A model generated the notes under the pieces. The model worked only from the letters and a program-made list of their open reading frames with translations. It ran no database searches and was not told where the DNA came from. The translations under genes were made by a program, and so were the position numbers. This document shows, piece by piece, positions 51,147 through 58,931 of a DNA stretch of 64,000 bases. Numbering within the stretch: position 1 is the first letter of the stretch; each line of letters begins with the position of its first letter. This DNA is from Prevotella sp. KH2C16 (GTDB lineage: Bacteria > Bacteroidota > Bacteroidia > Bacteroidales > Bacteroidaceae), in the NCBI RefSeq assembly GCF_900113305.1, contig NZ_FOOW01000004.1, forward strand, positions 124,001-188,000, in the 5' to 3' direction.

Positions 51147-51833
51147 TCAGAGCCTTCCGCTTTCCCGGTAGCTATAGTATTTGCCGTCGGTAACGATGAT
51201 GTGGTCGAGGAAATATATCCGCATGGTCTCCGACGCGGCCTTGATGCGCTGGGTGAGGCGGTCGTCCTGCGTGCTGGGAACGGCGTTGTTGCTCGGATGA
51301 TTGTGCGCCAGGGCGAGTATGGTGGCGTTGCAGAGGAGGGCTTCCTTCATGATGAGGCGCACATCCACCGCCGTCTCGCTGATGCCCCCATGGCTGAGCT
51401 TTACGGCTTTGATGAGTTTGTAGGCCTGGTTCATCAGCAATATCCACGACTCCTCCACATCCAGATCCTGCATCTTGGGGTGCATGAACTCGTAGATGGC
51501 CACGGGCGACCCCAAGTCGGGTCGTTCTTCGGCTCTCGAGCCTTGGCGTCGCTTGCCGAGTTCGCAGGCCGCGAGGATGGTAACGGCCTTTGCGGGACCC
51601 ATACCCTTGTATTTCTCGAGGTCCTGGATCGACATCTTCCCGAGGGTGTTCAGGTTGTTCTTGCAGTCGCCGAGCACCTCCTTCATGAGGTCGACGGCAC
51701 TTTGCTGCGGCGACCCCGACCCTATCAGGATGGCAAGAAGTTCGGCGTTGGAGAGGTTCTCTGCCCCGATGCGCATGAGTTTTTCCCGCGGCCGGTCTTC
51801 CTCAGCCCATTGGTTGATATTGAGTTTTCCCAT
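51147..51833 (-). CDS. radC: RadC-family JAMM protein
   Basis: A 228-residue RadC: N-terminal HhH-type part (LMRIGAENLSNAELLAILIG, KYKGMGPAKAVTILAACELG) and a JAB1/MPN-like metalloprotease domain with the zinc motif HNHPSNNAVPSTQDD. The function in the cell is not established despite the old link to DNA repair. Start ATG at 51833 (MGKLNINQWAEEDRPREKL) is 13 nt after the upstream glycosyltransferase stop, so they are cotranscribed. Confidence 0.95.
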   Translation of the reverse strand: MGKLNINQWAEEDRPREKLMRIGAENLSNAELLAILIGSGSPQQSAVDLMKEVLGDCKNNLNTLGKMSIQDLEKYKGMGPAKAVTILAACELGKRRQGSRAEERPDLGSPVAIYEFMHPKMQDLDVEESWILLMNQAYKLIKAVKLSHGGISETAVDVRLIMKEALLCNATILALAHNHPSNNAVPSTQDDRLTQRIKAASETMRIYFLDHIIVTDGKYYSYRESGRL

Positions 51834-51846
51834 TGGTTGCGACTCC

Positions 51847-52896
51847 TTATTTATAAAAAGTCTTCTCAAAGGCATGAAACTCGTCTTTCCCCAGAACCAT
51901 GCGCTTCCAGCTGGCTGCAATAAATCCGCAACCGTATCCTGTCAGTTGGATGAACGAGGAGACAATGCTCATGGCTCCAATCTTGATGCTTCGGTTCCGG
52001 ATAGACGAGTCGATGAAGATGAGGAGTGAATAAAGCAGGATGGGAATGACGCTGATTTCCATGCACGCGAACCCGAAAGCCCCCTGCATGTGCGTGTAGC
52101 CGAAGAAATAGTTTACTGCTCCCAAGGGAAAGAGCAGTGCCAGTAAGCCTACTCCGACGGTGAAGACCATGGGGAGCAGATGCACCAGTTTCAGGCTCTC
52201 GGGATACTTCATGTATAGGTTAATGCGGGCGATGCCGCTGTTGTAGACTTGCCGCCAGAACTTGCGGAAGTCGGTGCGGCGTTTGTGGTAGACCCATGCG
52301 TCTGGAAACAGGCGACACTTGCAGCCGGCCTTGAAGATGCGGATGGAGAAGTCGATGTCCTCGCCGAAGCGCATTTTGGAGAATCCCCCGAGCCGCTGAT
52401 ACACCTCTTTCTTGACGCCCATGTTGAAGGAACGGGGATAGAACTTGTCCAGTTTCTTCTTTCCGCCGCGGATTCCGCCGGTGGTGAAGAAGCTCGTCAT
52501 GGAGTAGGAAATGGCCTTCTGGATGTCGGAGAACGACTCATGGGCGCGGTCGGGCCCTCCGAAGGCGTCGCTGTCGGCATCGGTCAGTTCCTTGTCTACG
52601 GCCTGGAGATAGCCCTCCGGAACCACGACATCGGAATCCAGGATGACGAGCCACTCGCCCTGTGCATGCTCCGCACCATAGTTGCGGCTCTGTCCGGGCC
52701 CGCTGTTGTCCTTGAAATAGTAGTGGATGTCCAGCTTGCCGGCATATTTCTCGCAGACTTCCCTGCAGGGATTTGCCGACCCGTCTTCCACGATGATGAC
52801 CTCGAAGTCGCGGCTTTGCTGTCGGGTGAGGCTCTCGAGAAGCTCTTCCACCTCGTCGGGACGGTTGTAGACGGGAACGATGAAGCTGTATTTCAT
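51847..52896 (-). CDS. Family 2 glycosyltransferase, membrane-attached
   Basis: A 349-residue GT2 enzyme. GT-A domain in the N-terminal 240 residues: FIVPVYNRPDEVEELLESL, VIIVEDGSANPC, ILDSDVVVPEGYL (DxD), DAFGGPDRAHES and MRFGEDIDFSIRIFKAGCKC (ED acceptor motif). Two to three membrane helices follow (LVHLLPMVFTVGVGLLALLF and further). It may add sugars to an envelope glycan; no neighbouring glycan cluster identifies the product. ATG at 52896 (MKYSFIVPVYN) is the natural start. Confidence 0.9.
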   Translation of the reverse strand: MKYSFIVPVYNRPDEVEELLESLTRQQSRDFEVIIVEDGSANPCREVCEKYAGKLDIHYYFKDNSGPGQSRNYGAEHAQGEWLVILDSDVVVPEGYLQAVDKELTDADSDAFGGPDRAHESFSDIQKAISYSMTSFFTTGGIRGGKKKLDKFYPRSFNMGVKKEVYQRLGGFSKMRFGEDIDFSIRIFKAGCKCRLFPDAWVYHKRRTDFRKFWRQVYNSGIARINLYMKYPESLKLVHLLPMVFTVGVGLLALLFPLGAVNYFFGYTHMQGAFGFACMEISVIPILLYSLLIFIDSSIRNRSIKIGAMSIVSSFIQLTGYGCGFIAASWKRMVLGKDEFHAFEKTFYK

Positions 52897-52942
52897 TTCT
52901 ATATTAGAAGCGTGCAGGATTTCAAAAGGCAATTAGAAGAAT

Positions 52943-53008
52943 GACAAAATCGGCGAAATCGTGCGACAAAATCGCCGATTTCGTCAGTCAATCTCGCCGA
53001 TTTTTTTA
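52943..53008. repeat. 22-bp-period palindrome array H (3 units)
   Basis: Units at 52943, 52965 and 52987, exactly 22 bp apart: GACAAAATCGGCGAAATCGT, GACAAAATCGCCGATTTCGT and GTCAATCTCGCCGATTTTTT. The middle unit is nearly a perfect palindrome (AAATCGCCGATTT core). It shares its sequence family with array G, 7 kb away. It lies in the 140-bp gap between efp and the glycosyltransferase gene and ends in a T-run on the plus strand. Confidence 0.9.
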
Positions 53009-53036
53009 TGTAGAAGACGGCTTTCTATGGCTGCGC

Positions 53037-53603
53037 CTATTCGTTTACGCGACCCAGATAGCTGCCGTCGCGGGTGTCAATCTGGATAGTCTCGCCCTCG
53101 TTGATGAACAGCGGCACGCGCACTTCGGCACCGGTCTCGAGAGTGGCAGGCTTCGTGGCGTTGGTGGCCGTGTTGCCCTTGACGCCCGGTTCACTGTGAA
53201 CGATCTTCAGGTTGGTCTTTATCGGCATCTCGGCAGACAGGATCGTGCCGTCGGAAGTGTCGGTAACGATTTCCACGATGTCGCCCTCTTTCATGAATTC
53301 CACTCCCGTAATCTGGTGGCGGGCAACGGGAATCTGCTCAAAAGTCTCCTGATTCATGAAGATAAGTCCCGACGGATCCTCGTAAAGATACTGGTAAGGA
53401 CGACGCTCCACACGCACATCGTCGAGCTTGAAACCTACCTGGAAGGTGCGGTCGAGCACGCGACCGTCGGCCACATTCTTCAACTTGGTGTTCATTACGG
53501 TGTTGCCTTTGCCCGGCTTCCGGTGCTGAAAGTCGATGCAAACCCAAATTCCCCCATCCATGCGGATGCAGGTCCCTTTCTTGATTTCCTGTGAATTAAT
53601 CAT
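53037..53603 (-). CDS. efp: Elongation factor P
   Basis: EF-P (188 residues) rescues ribosomes stalled on polyproline. N-terminal KOW-like domain with the loop DFQHRKPGKGNT, whose Lys after PG is the site modified in many bacteria; then OB domains with MNQETFEQIPVARHQI, and the C-terminal signature KGNTATNATKPATLETGAEV. Normal length. -7 box TAACTTTG (53669-53662) about 58 nt upstream. Confidence 0.96.
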   Translation of the reverse strand: MINSQEIKKGTCIRMDGGIWVCIDFQHRKPGKGNTVMNTKLKNVADGRVLDRTFQVGFKLDDVRVERRPYQYLYEDPSGLIFMNQETFEQIPVARHQITGVEFMKEGDIVEIVTDTSDGTILSAEMPIKTNLKIVHSEPGVKGNTATNATKPATLETGAEVRVPLFINEGETIQIDTRDGSYLGRVNE

Positions 53604-53720
53604 TGTAAATATCTGATATTGTTTGTTTATTAATCGTCGTAATTACTCTCGGATTCGGTTGCAAAGTTACTATATTTTTATAAAAAAACATCCTTTTCAT
53701 GGTGAAATTTCGCATAATTC

Positions 53721-53751
53721 TTTGTTAATTCGAAAATTATGTGTACTTTTG
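53721..53751 (+). promoter_or_regulatory. rpmH promoter
   Basis: TTTG (53721-53724) and TACTTTTG (53744-53751) with 19-nt spacing, giving a leader of about 70 nt. Confidence 0.75.
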
Positions 53752-53827
53752 CAACCCAAAAAGGAGTGAACTCGTCGATAGGGTTGACCGTTCTTAGAAT
53801 AATAATGAATAATAAATAGATAGGACA

Positions 53828-53983
53828 ATGAAAAGAACATTTCAGCCACACAACCGCCGCCGCGTGAACAAGCATGGTTTCCGCGAGAGAATGGCAACGA
53901 AGAATGGCCGTCGTGTATTGGCATCCCGCCGTGCCCGTGGCCGCAAGAAGTTGACTGTTTCTGATGAGCACCACGGCAAGTAA
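53828..53983 (+). CDS. rpmH: 50S ribosomal protein L34
   Basis: A 51-residue, highly basic protein: [38 protein letters not shown] and RKKLTVS, the L34 signature in full. It has its own promoter and terminator. The usual partner rnpA is not adjacent. The C-terminal DEHHGK tail is longer than in E. coli. Confidence 0.98.
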   Translation: MKRTFQPHNRRRVNKHGFRERMATKNGRRVLASRRARGRKKLTVSDEHHGK

Positions 53984-54013
53984 ACTGCTGTTGCTTCTCC
54001 AAAAAATCAGTTA

Positions 54014-54069
54014 AAACAGAAAGAAGTAAAGGCTAATCTTTGCTTCTTTCTGTTTTTTTATTATCTTTG
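54014..54069 (+). terminator. rpmH terminator overlapping the next promoter
   Basis: Stem AAACAGAAAGAAG / CTTCTTTCTGTTT followed by TTTTT. The -33 TTTG (54039-54042) of the downstream operon lies in the loop and its -7 box TATCTTTG (54062-54069) directly after the T-run, 19 nt apart. Confidence 0.8.
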
Positions 54070-54088
54070 TGCTCAAAAAGAGGAAGGA

Positions 54089-54805
54089 ATGAAGGCTTCT
54101 GAATTTGTTCGGAAAATCATGAGCGGCTATCTCTGGGCCAACCTGGCTGCCATGGCTCTGGTGGTGATCCTGCTGGGGCTGGGCGTTAGGTTCGGCATCG
54201 ACCTCTACACCCATCACGGCGAGGAGATAGTGGTTCCGGATATCCGCCATAAGGCTTTCTCCGATGCGAGCAGCGTTCTGGAGGATGTGGGGCTGAAAGT
54301 GGTGGTGAAGGATACGGGCTATGTGAAGACCCTTCCCCCCGACTGCATTCTGGAGCAGGCTCCTGCAGCGGGGGAAAAGGTGAAGTCGGGCCGTATCGTA
54401 TATGTTACCATCAACTCGCCGCATACGCCGACATTGACGCTTCCGGATGTCATAGATAACAGCTCCCTCCGCGAGGCCATGGCCAAATTGACCTCGATGG
54501 GATTCAAGCTCGGGCCTCCGGAATATATAGCCGGCGAGAAAGACTGGGTGTATGGCATCACCGTGAAGGGACGCCATGTGGTTGCCGGCGACAGGATTTC
54601 CGTCGAGGAGACGCTGGTAATACAGGTGGGAAACGGGCTGAGGGATGCCGCTGACTCCGTGGACTACATCGACCCTGTCTATCCTGAGGAAATGGAAGAG
54701 GCAGAGGAAGGTGAGGTCGACGAGTTTGAGGAGGTGAAGGCTCCGCCCGCTGCAGAGCCGCCCGCCGAGAAACCTACTGCCGAAAAGAAAGGGTCAGGCG
54801 AATGA
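54089..54805 (+). CDS. Membrane-anchored PASTA-domain protein
   Basis: A 238-residue protein with one N-terminal helix (LWANLAAMALVVILLGLGV) and two PASTA domains: about 46-110 (VVPDIRHKAFSDASSVLEDV ... VTINS) and about 115-190 (LTLPDVIDNSSLREAMAKLT ... VIQVGNG). The tail is acidic and Pro/Glu-rich. PASTA domains bind peptidoglycan or muropeptides; here they are not fused to a kinase or PBP. It overlaps rluD by 4 nt and is two genes from ddl, so a wall-sensing role is plausible. Confidence 0.87.
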   Translation: MKASEFVRKIMSGYLWANLAAMALVVILLGLGVRFGIDLYTHHGEEIVVPDIRHKAFSDASSVLEDVGLKVVVKDTGYVKTLPPDCILEQAPAAGEKVKSGRIVYVTINSPHTPTLTLPDVIDNSSLREAMAKLTSMGFKLGPPEYIAGEKDWVYGITVKGRHVVAGDRISVEETLVIQVGNGLRDAADSVDYIDPVYPEEMEEAEEGEVDEFEEVKAPPAAEPPAEKPTAEKKGSGE

Positions 54806-55869
54806 CAGACTATATAGAAGACATAGACGACCTTGACGACGACGGGCAGCAGCTCTATGAGCACTTCCGGTTTGTAGTGGACGAGGGGCAAAATCCCATT
54901 CGCATCGACAAGTATATGTCGGAGAAGATGCAGCATTCCAGCCGTAACCGGATACAGCAGGCTGCCGACGCGGGTTTCATCCATGTGAACGACAAGCCTG
55001 TGAAAAGCAACTACAAGGTGCGTCCCGGCGATGTCATCACCTTGATGCTCGACCGTCCGAAGCATGACAATACCATCGTGGCAGAGGATATTCCGCTCGA
55101 TGTGGTTTATGAAGACGAGGAAGTGATGGTGATTAATAAGCCTGCCGGACTGGTCGTGCACCCGGGAGCCGGCAACTTCCACGGCACCTTGATCAATGCC
55201 ATAGCCTGGCATTTGAGGGATTTACCCTCGTTTGATGCCAACGATCCCGAGGTGGGGCTGGTGCATCGCATCGATAAGGATACCAGTGGGCTGCTTCTAA
55301 TAGCCAAGACCCCGGATGCCAAGACGGCGCTGGGGCTCCAGTTCTTCAACAAGACCACCCATCGTAGTTATGCCGCCCTGGTATGGGGAAACTTCACGGA
55401 AGAGGAAGGGACGATAGAAGGCAACATTGCCCGCGACCCTAAGGACCGTCTCCGCATGAAGGTGTTTTCTCCGGAATCGGGGATTGGGAAACCTGCGATT
55501 ACCCATTACCGGGTCATCGAACGCTTTGGATATGTAACGCTCGTGGAATGCATTCTTGAGACGGGGCGCACTCATCAGATCCGTGCGCACATGAAGCAGA
55601 TAGGGCATCCGCTTTTCGGCGATGAGCGCTATGGCGGCACAGAGATACTCCGTGGCAACCGGAGTTCCACCTATAAGGCGTTCATCCAGAACTGTTTTAA
55701 AATCTGTCCCCGCCAGGCCTTGCATGCCCGAACCTTGGGATTCGTGCATCCAAAGAGTGGCAACCAGATGGACTTTACCTCTGAATTGCCGGAGGAAATG
55801 GCCCGACTGATAGAGAAATGGCGTGTCTACATCAACGGCACGACGAACGATACATTTGAAGAAAACTAA
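54802..55869 (+). CDS. rluD: 23S rRNA pseudouridine synthase, RluD-type
   Basis: A 355-residue RluA-family enzyme: N-terminal S4 domain (RIDKYMSEKMQHSSRNRIQQ, GFIHVNDKPVKSNYKVRPGD), then the catalytic HRIDKDTSGLLLIAKT with the active-site Asp, VNKPAGL-like VINKPAGLVVHPG, and the C-terminal RTHQIRAHMKQIGHPLFGDE, HARTLGFVHP. RluD modifies helix 69 of 23S rRNA. Coupled to the PASTA gene by ATGA overlap. Confidence 0.94.
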   Translation: MTDYIEDIDDLDDDGQQLYEHFRFVVDEGQNPIRIDKYMSEKMQHSSRNRIQQAADAGFIHVNDKPVKSNYKVRPGDVITLMLDRPKHDNTIVAEDIPLDVVYEDEEVMVINKPAGLVVHPGAGNFHGTLINAIAWHLRDLPSFDANDPEVGLVHRIDKDTSGLLLIAKTPDAKTALGLQFFNKTTHRSYAALVWGNFTEEEGTIEGNIARDPKDRLRMKVFSPESGIGKPAITHYRVIERFGYVTLVECILETGRTHQIRAHMKQIGHPLFGDERYGGTEILRGNRSSTYKAFIQNCFKICPRQALHARTLGFVHPKSGNQMDFTSELPEEMARLIEKWRVYINGTTNDTFEEN

Positions 55870-55877
55870 TATTGTAT

Positions 55878-56873
55878 ATGGAAAATTTCAAGAGAAACAT
55901 AGCTATTGTCTGTGGGGGAGACTCCTCGGAGCATGATGTGAGCATGCGTTCGGCCGAAGGCTTGTATTCATTCTTCGACAAGGAGAGATACAATGTCTAC
56001 ATCGTCGATGTGAAAGGCGTGGACTGGCATGTAGAGCTTGCAGGTCGGAGTAACATCAAGGTTGACAAAAACGACTTTTCTTTCGTCTTGGACGGGAAAG
56101 CTGTCGTGTTCGACTATGCCTATATCACCATCCACGGCACTCCCGGAGAGAACGGCATGATGCAGGGTTACTTCGACATGCTGCATGTGCCTTATTCCAC
56201 GAGCGGCGTCCTGGTGGAAGCCATGACCTTTGATAAATATGTGCTAAACAATTATCTCCGCGGGTTCGGAGTTCGCGTCGCAGACAGCATCCTGCTTCGC
56301 CGGGGAGAGGAATATGATGAGGGTGAGATAGAAAGACGCATTGGCATGCCCTGCTTCGTGAAGCCGGCAGCCGATGGGTCGAGTTTCGGCGTCTCGAAAG
56401 TGAAGAACGCCGACCAACTCGCGCCGGCGCTGCGAGTTGCCTTTATGGAAAGCGACGAGGTGATGGTAGAACGCTATATGGAAGGAACGGAAATCTCCAT
56501 CGGCTGCTACAAGACCAAGGAGAAGAGCGTGGTTTTCCCCGCAACGGAGGTGGTTACATCCAATGAATTCTTCGACTATGACGCGAAATACAATGGTCAG
56601 GTTCAGGAAATCACGCCTGCCCGCATAGCTCCGGAGACCGCCAAGGCCGTTGCCGAGGAGACCAGTCGCATCTACGACATCCTGCATTGCAATGGGATTA
56701 TCCGCATAGACTATATCATCACGAAGGATGTCGACGGCAAGGATCAGGTGAACATGCTGGAAATCAACACCACGCCGGGTATGACCGCCACCAGCTTCAT
56801 CCCCCAACAGGTGCGTGCGGCAGGTCTGGACATCAAGCAGGTGCTTACGGAAATCGTTGAAAATCAATTCTAA
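55878..56873 (+). CDS. ddl: D-alanine--D-alanine ligase
   Basis: Makes the dipeptide used by MurF. The 331-residue ATP-grasp enzyme has IAIVCGGDSSEHDVSMRSAE, HGTPGENGMMQGYFDMLHVP, CFVKPAADGSSFGVSKVK, MEGTEISIGCYK, IRIDYII and MLEINTTPGMTATSFIPQQ. The active-site loop has Tyr (YFDMLHVPYST), the D-Ala rather than D-Lac type. ATG at 55878 is used; a TTG two codons upstream is unlikely. Confidence 0.95.
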   Translation: MENFKRNIAIVCGGDSSEHDVSMRSAEGLYSFFDKERYNVYIVDVKGVDWHVELAGRSNIKVDKNDFSFVLDGKAVVFDYAYITIHGTPGENGMMQGYFDMLHVPYSTSGVLVEAMTFDKYVLNNYLRGFGVRVADSILLRRGEEYDEGEIERRIGMPCFVKPAADGSSFGVSKVKNADQLAPALRVAFMESDEVMVERYMEGTEISIGCYKTKEKSVVFPATEVVTSNEFFDYDAKYNGQVQEITPARIAPETAKAVAEETSRIYDILHCNGIIRIDYIITKDVDGKDQVNMLEINTTPGMTATSFIPQQVRAAGLDIKQVLTEIVENQF

Positions 56874-56881
56874 TACAGGCT

Positions 56882-58030
56882 ATGAATATACCAGAGAAGT
56901 TTGACTCTATCCGTCCGTTTGAGCCGGAGGAGTTGCCGGAAGTCTACGACAGACTGCTTCAGAACGGGCAGTTCTGCCAGGTCGTGAAGTATTTCTATCC
57001 GCAGGTGCCCCTCGAAATGGTGGCCCGGAAGATGAAAGGATGCAAGTCTTCTCTGGAATTCCAGCTGGCTTTTTGCTACGACATCATAAAGAATCTGCTG
57101 GAGAAAGCCAGTCTGGGGTGTGATTTCAACAGCTCGGTGCTGGATGTAACAAGGCGTTTCACCTTTATCAGCAACCATCGCGACATAGTCCTTGACTCGG
57201 CGATTCTCGACGTGCTGCTCTTCGACGCGGGTTTCAAGACCACTTGTGAGATTGCCATTGGCGACAATCTGCTCTCGTTACCGTGGGTGAAAGACCTGGT
57301 CAGGGTCAACAAGTCGTTCATCGTGGAGCGCGATCTCCCGATGCGCGAGATGCTGATGGCGAGCAGGCGGCTGTCTGAATACATGCACTTTGTCATCGGG
57401 GAGAAGAACGACAATGTCTGGATTGCGCAGCGCGAAGGCCGTGCGAAGGACAGTAACGACCGCACCCAGGAGGCCGTCTTGAAGATGATGACGATGGGCG
57501 GAACGGGCTCCTTGGCCGACCGCCTCGTCCAATTGCACCTTGTTCCCTTGTCTATCAGCTATGAATTTGACCCTTGCGACTATCTCAAGGCAAAGGAATT
57601 CCAGCAGCGTCGCGACATTGTGGGGTGGAAGAAGGGACCGCAGGACGACCTCGTGAGCATGCAAACGGGCATCATGGGCTTCAAGGGGCACATCCATTAT
57701 CATGCTGCTCCCTGCATAGACGACTTTCTCCGCAGCCTTGATCCTGACCTGCCGAAAAATGATTTCTATCGTGTGGTGGCGGAGCATATCGACCAGGAGA
57801 TACATCGCAACTACCGCCTCTATCCGGTGAACTATCTGGCAATGGACCTGCTGGCTGCCAATCATGAGCATGCCGCCTATTATTCGGAAGCTGACAAGGC
57901 GCAATTCGAGCAGTATCTGGCTGCCCAGATGGCGAAGATAGACCTCGAAAACAAAGACGAAGCCTTCCTCCGGGAGCGCATGTTGACGATGTATGCCAAC
58001 CCTGCCATAAACCATCTGGCCGCACAATGA
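56882..58030 (+). CDS. PlsC-like acyltransferase family protein
   Basis: A 382-residue protein with acyltransferase motifs: FISNHRDIVLDSAILDVLLF (motif I-like, with H-x5-D), IVERDLPMREML, WIAQREGRAKDSNDRTQEAV (motif III region) and LVPLSISYEFDPCDYLKA (motif IV). It probably adds an acyl chain to a glycerol-phosphate type acceptor at the membrane. It is longer than standard PlsC and has an N-terminal helical region of about 100 residues. It starts 8 nt after ddl and overlaps the NigD-like gene by 4 nt. Confidence 0.82.
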   Translation: MNIPEKFDSIRPFEPEELPEVYDRLLQNGQFCQVVKYFYPQVPLEMVARKMKGCKSSLEFQLAFCYDIIKNLLEKASLGCDFNSSVLDVTRRFTFISNHRDIVLDSAILDVLLFDAGFKTTCEIAIGDNLLSLPWVKDLVRVNKSFIVERDLPMREMLMASRRLSEYMHFVIGEKNDNVWIAQREGRAKDSNDRTQEAVLKMMTMGGTGSLADRLVQLHLVPLSISYEFDPCDYLKAKEFQQRRDIVGWKKGPQDDLVSMQTGIMGFKGHIHYHAAPCIDDFLRSLDPDLPKNDFYRVVAEHIDQEIHRNYRLYPVNYLAMDLLAANHEHAAYYSEADKAQFEQYLAAQMAKIDLENKDEAFLRERMLTMYANPAINHLAAQ

Positions 58031-58686
58031 AGCTTCTCCGTCTCTTTCTGATGGTCTTGCCTCTCTTTGTAAGTTGTTCCAATGAGGGCTATGAGACGGG
58101 AGACGGCTCCTACTCGTATGTGAGAGCCGACTTCGTGGAGGCTCATACGGTGGCGAAAGGGGAGTTTGACAGTGCCATTACGGACGAAGATGAGCGTCTC
58201 GAACTTAACCCTCATGCCATAGGAGAATGGGCTTTGACGGCGGATTCCACTTACCGTGCCCTCCTATATTATAAAAAGGAGGAGGCTGTCGGGCAGGCTG
58301 TTCCCGTCCAGATAGTCCAGGTACTTACCGTAAGATATGCCGATACCTCTCGGCCGGACACGCTGAAGACCGACCCCGTTACCTTCCAGAGCCTGTGGAA
58401 AAGCAAGAATGGGAAATACCTGAACATCGGTCTTTATGTGAAGACGGGACAGGACGGGGAGATGCGCTATGGGCTCCAGACCCTTGGAATACGAAAGGAT
58501 AGCGTGGTCCTGGCGGCCGATGGTACTCGTCAGGTGTATATTTCGCTCACCCACAATCAGAACAATGTGCCCCAGTATTATTCTTCCCGTGCCTATTTGA
58601 GCCTTCCTCTGCAGGGAGAGGATAGGTCGTCAGCATTTCATGTTACCATCAATACCTATAAGGGGCGTGTGGAAAAAGATGTGTGA
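58027..58686 (+). CDS. NigD-like lipoprotein
   Basis: A 219-residue lipoprotein (lipobox LPLFVSC-SNEGYETGDGSYSY). The opening YVRADFVEAHTV and a beta-rich body (VPVQIVQVLTVRYAD, GKYLNIGLYVKTG, RQVYISLTHNQNNVPQYYSS) match the NigD-like family, named for a protein in a Bacteroides bacteriocin locus but widespread without bacteriocins. No toxin genes are near. Last gene of the PASTA-ddl operon. Confidence 0.82.
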   Translation: MKLLRLFLMVLPLFVSCSNEGYETGDGSYSYVRADFVEAHTVAKGEFDSAITDEDERLELNPHAIGEWALTADSTYRALLYYKKEEAVGQAVPVQIVQVLTVRYADTSRPDTLKTDPVTFQSLWKSKNGKYLNIGLYVKTGQDGEMRYGLQTLGIRKDSVVLAADGTRQVYISLTHNQNNVPQYYSSRAYLSLPLQGEDRSSAFHVTINTYKGRVEKDV

Positions 58687-58727
58687 AGAGCATTGCGGAT
58701 TTTCCTAAAGACTTTTTGCCCTCTTGT

Positions 58728-58808
58728 CGGAGACGGCTTTTTATCATGTAAGAGGCCGTTAGAAGCCGAGCTTTTAGCCGCCTTTTGCAGGATAGAAGAC
58801 GGCCTTTT
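58728..58808. repeat. 22-bp-period palindrome array F (4 units)
   Basis: 15-nt units at 58728, 58750, 58772 and 58794, 22 bp apart: CGGAGACGGCTTTTT, AAGAGGCCGTTAGAA, TTTTAGCCGCCTTTT and AGAAGACGGCCTTTT. AAAAGGC family, as in arrays A and E, but more decayed. It lies between the NigD-like gene and the promoter of the Rid/chorismatase-like gene. Confidence 0.75.
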
Positions 58809-58852
58809 GCAAAGTACCCTCTTTGCTGCCTGAAAATTATCAGTTGCTGGTG

Positions 58853-58883
58853 TTGTAGAGGTGGGATAAAATTGCTAACTTTG
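58853..58883 (+). promoter_or_regulatory. Promoter of the Rid/chorismatase-like gene
   Basis: TTG at 58853-58855 and TAACTTTG at 58876-58883. It sets the transcript start after 58885, ruling out the longer in-frame extension that begins at 58785. Confidence 0.65.
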
Positions 58884-58931
58884 CAGCTGGCCTGTCGAAA
58901 TGATAAGGCAGCCGACGAATTTATTAATCTG

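Noticed and set aside
58027-58686. Bacteriocin locus suggested by the NigD-like protein
   Set aside because: No toxin, immunity or export gene is adjacent; NigD-like proteins occur widely on their own.
3048-58808. CRISPR interpretation of the 22-bp arrays
   Set aside because: There are no unique spacers of about 30 nt, the repeats are palindromes that differ within an array, and no cas gene is present.
58785-58931. Upstream extension of the Rid/chorismatase-like gene
   Set aside because: It would begin inside array F and before the promoter at 58853-58883; the peptide is Cys-rich and unlike the family.
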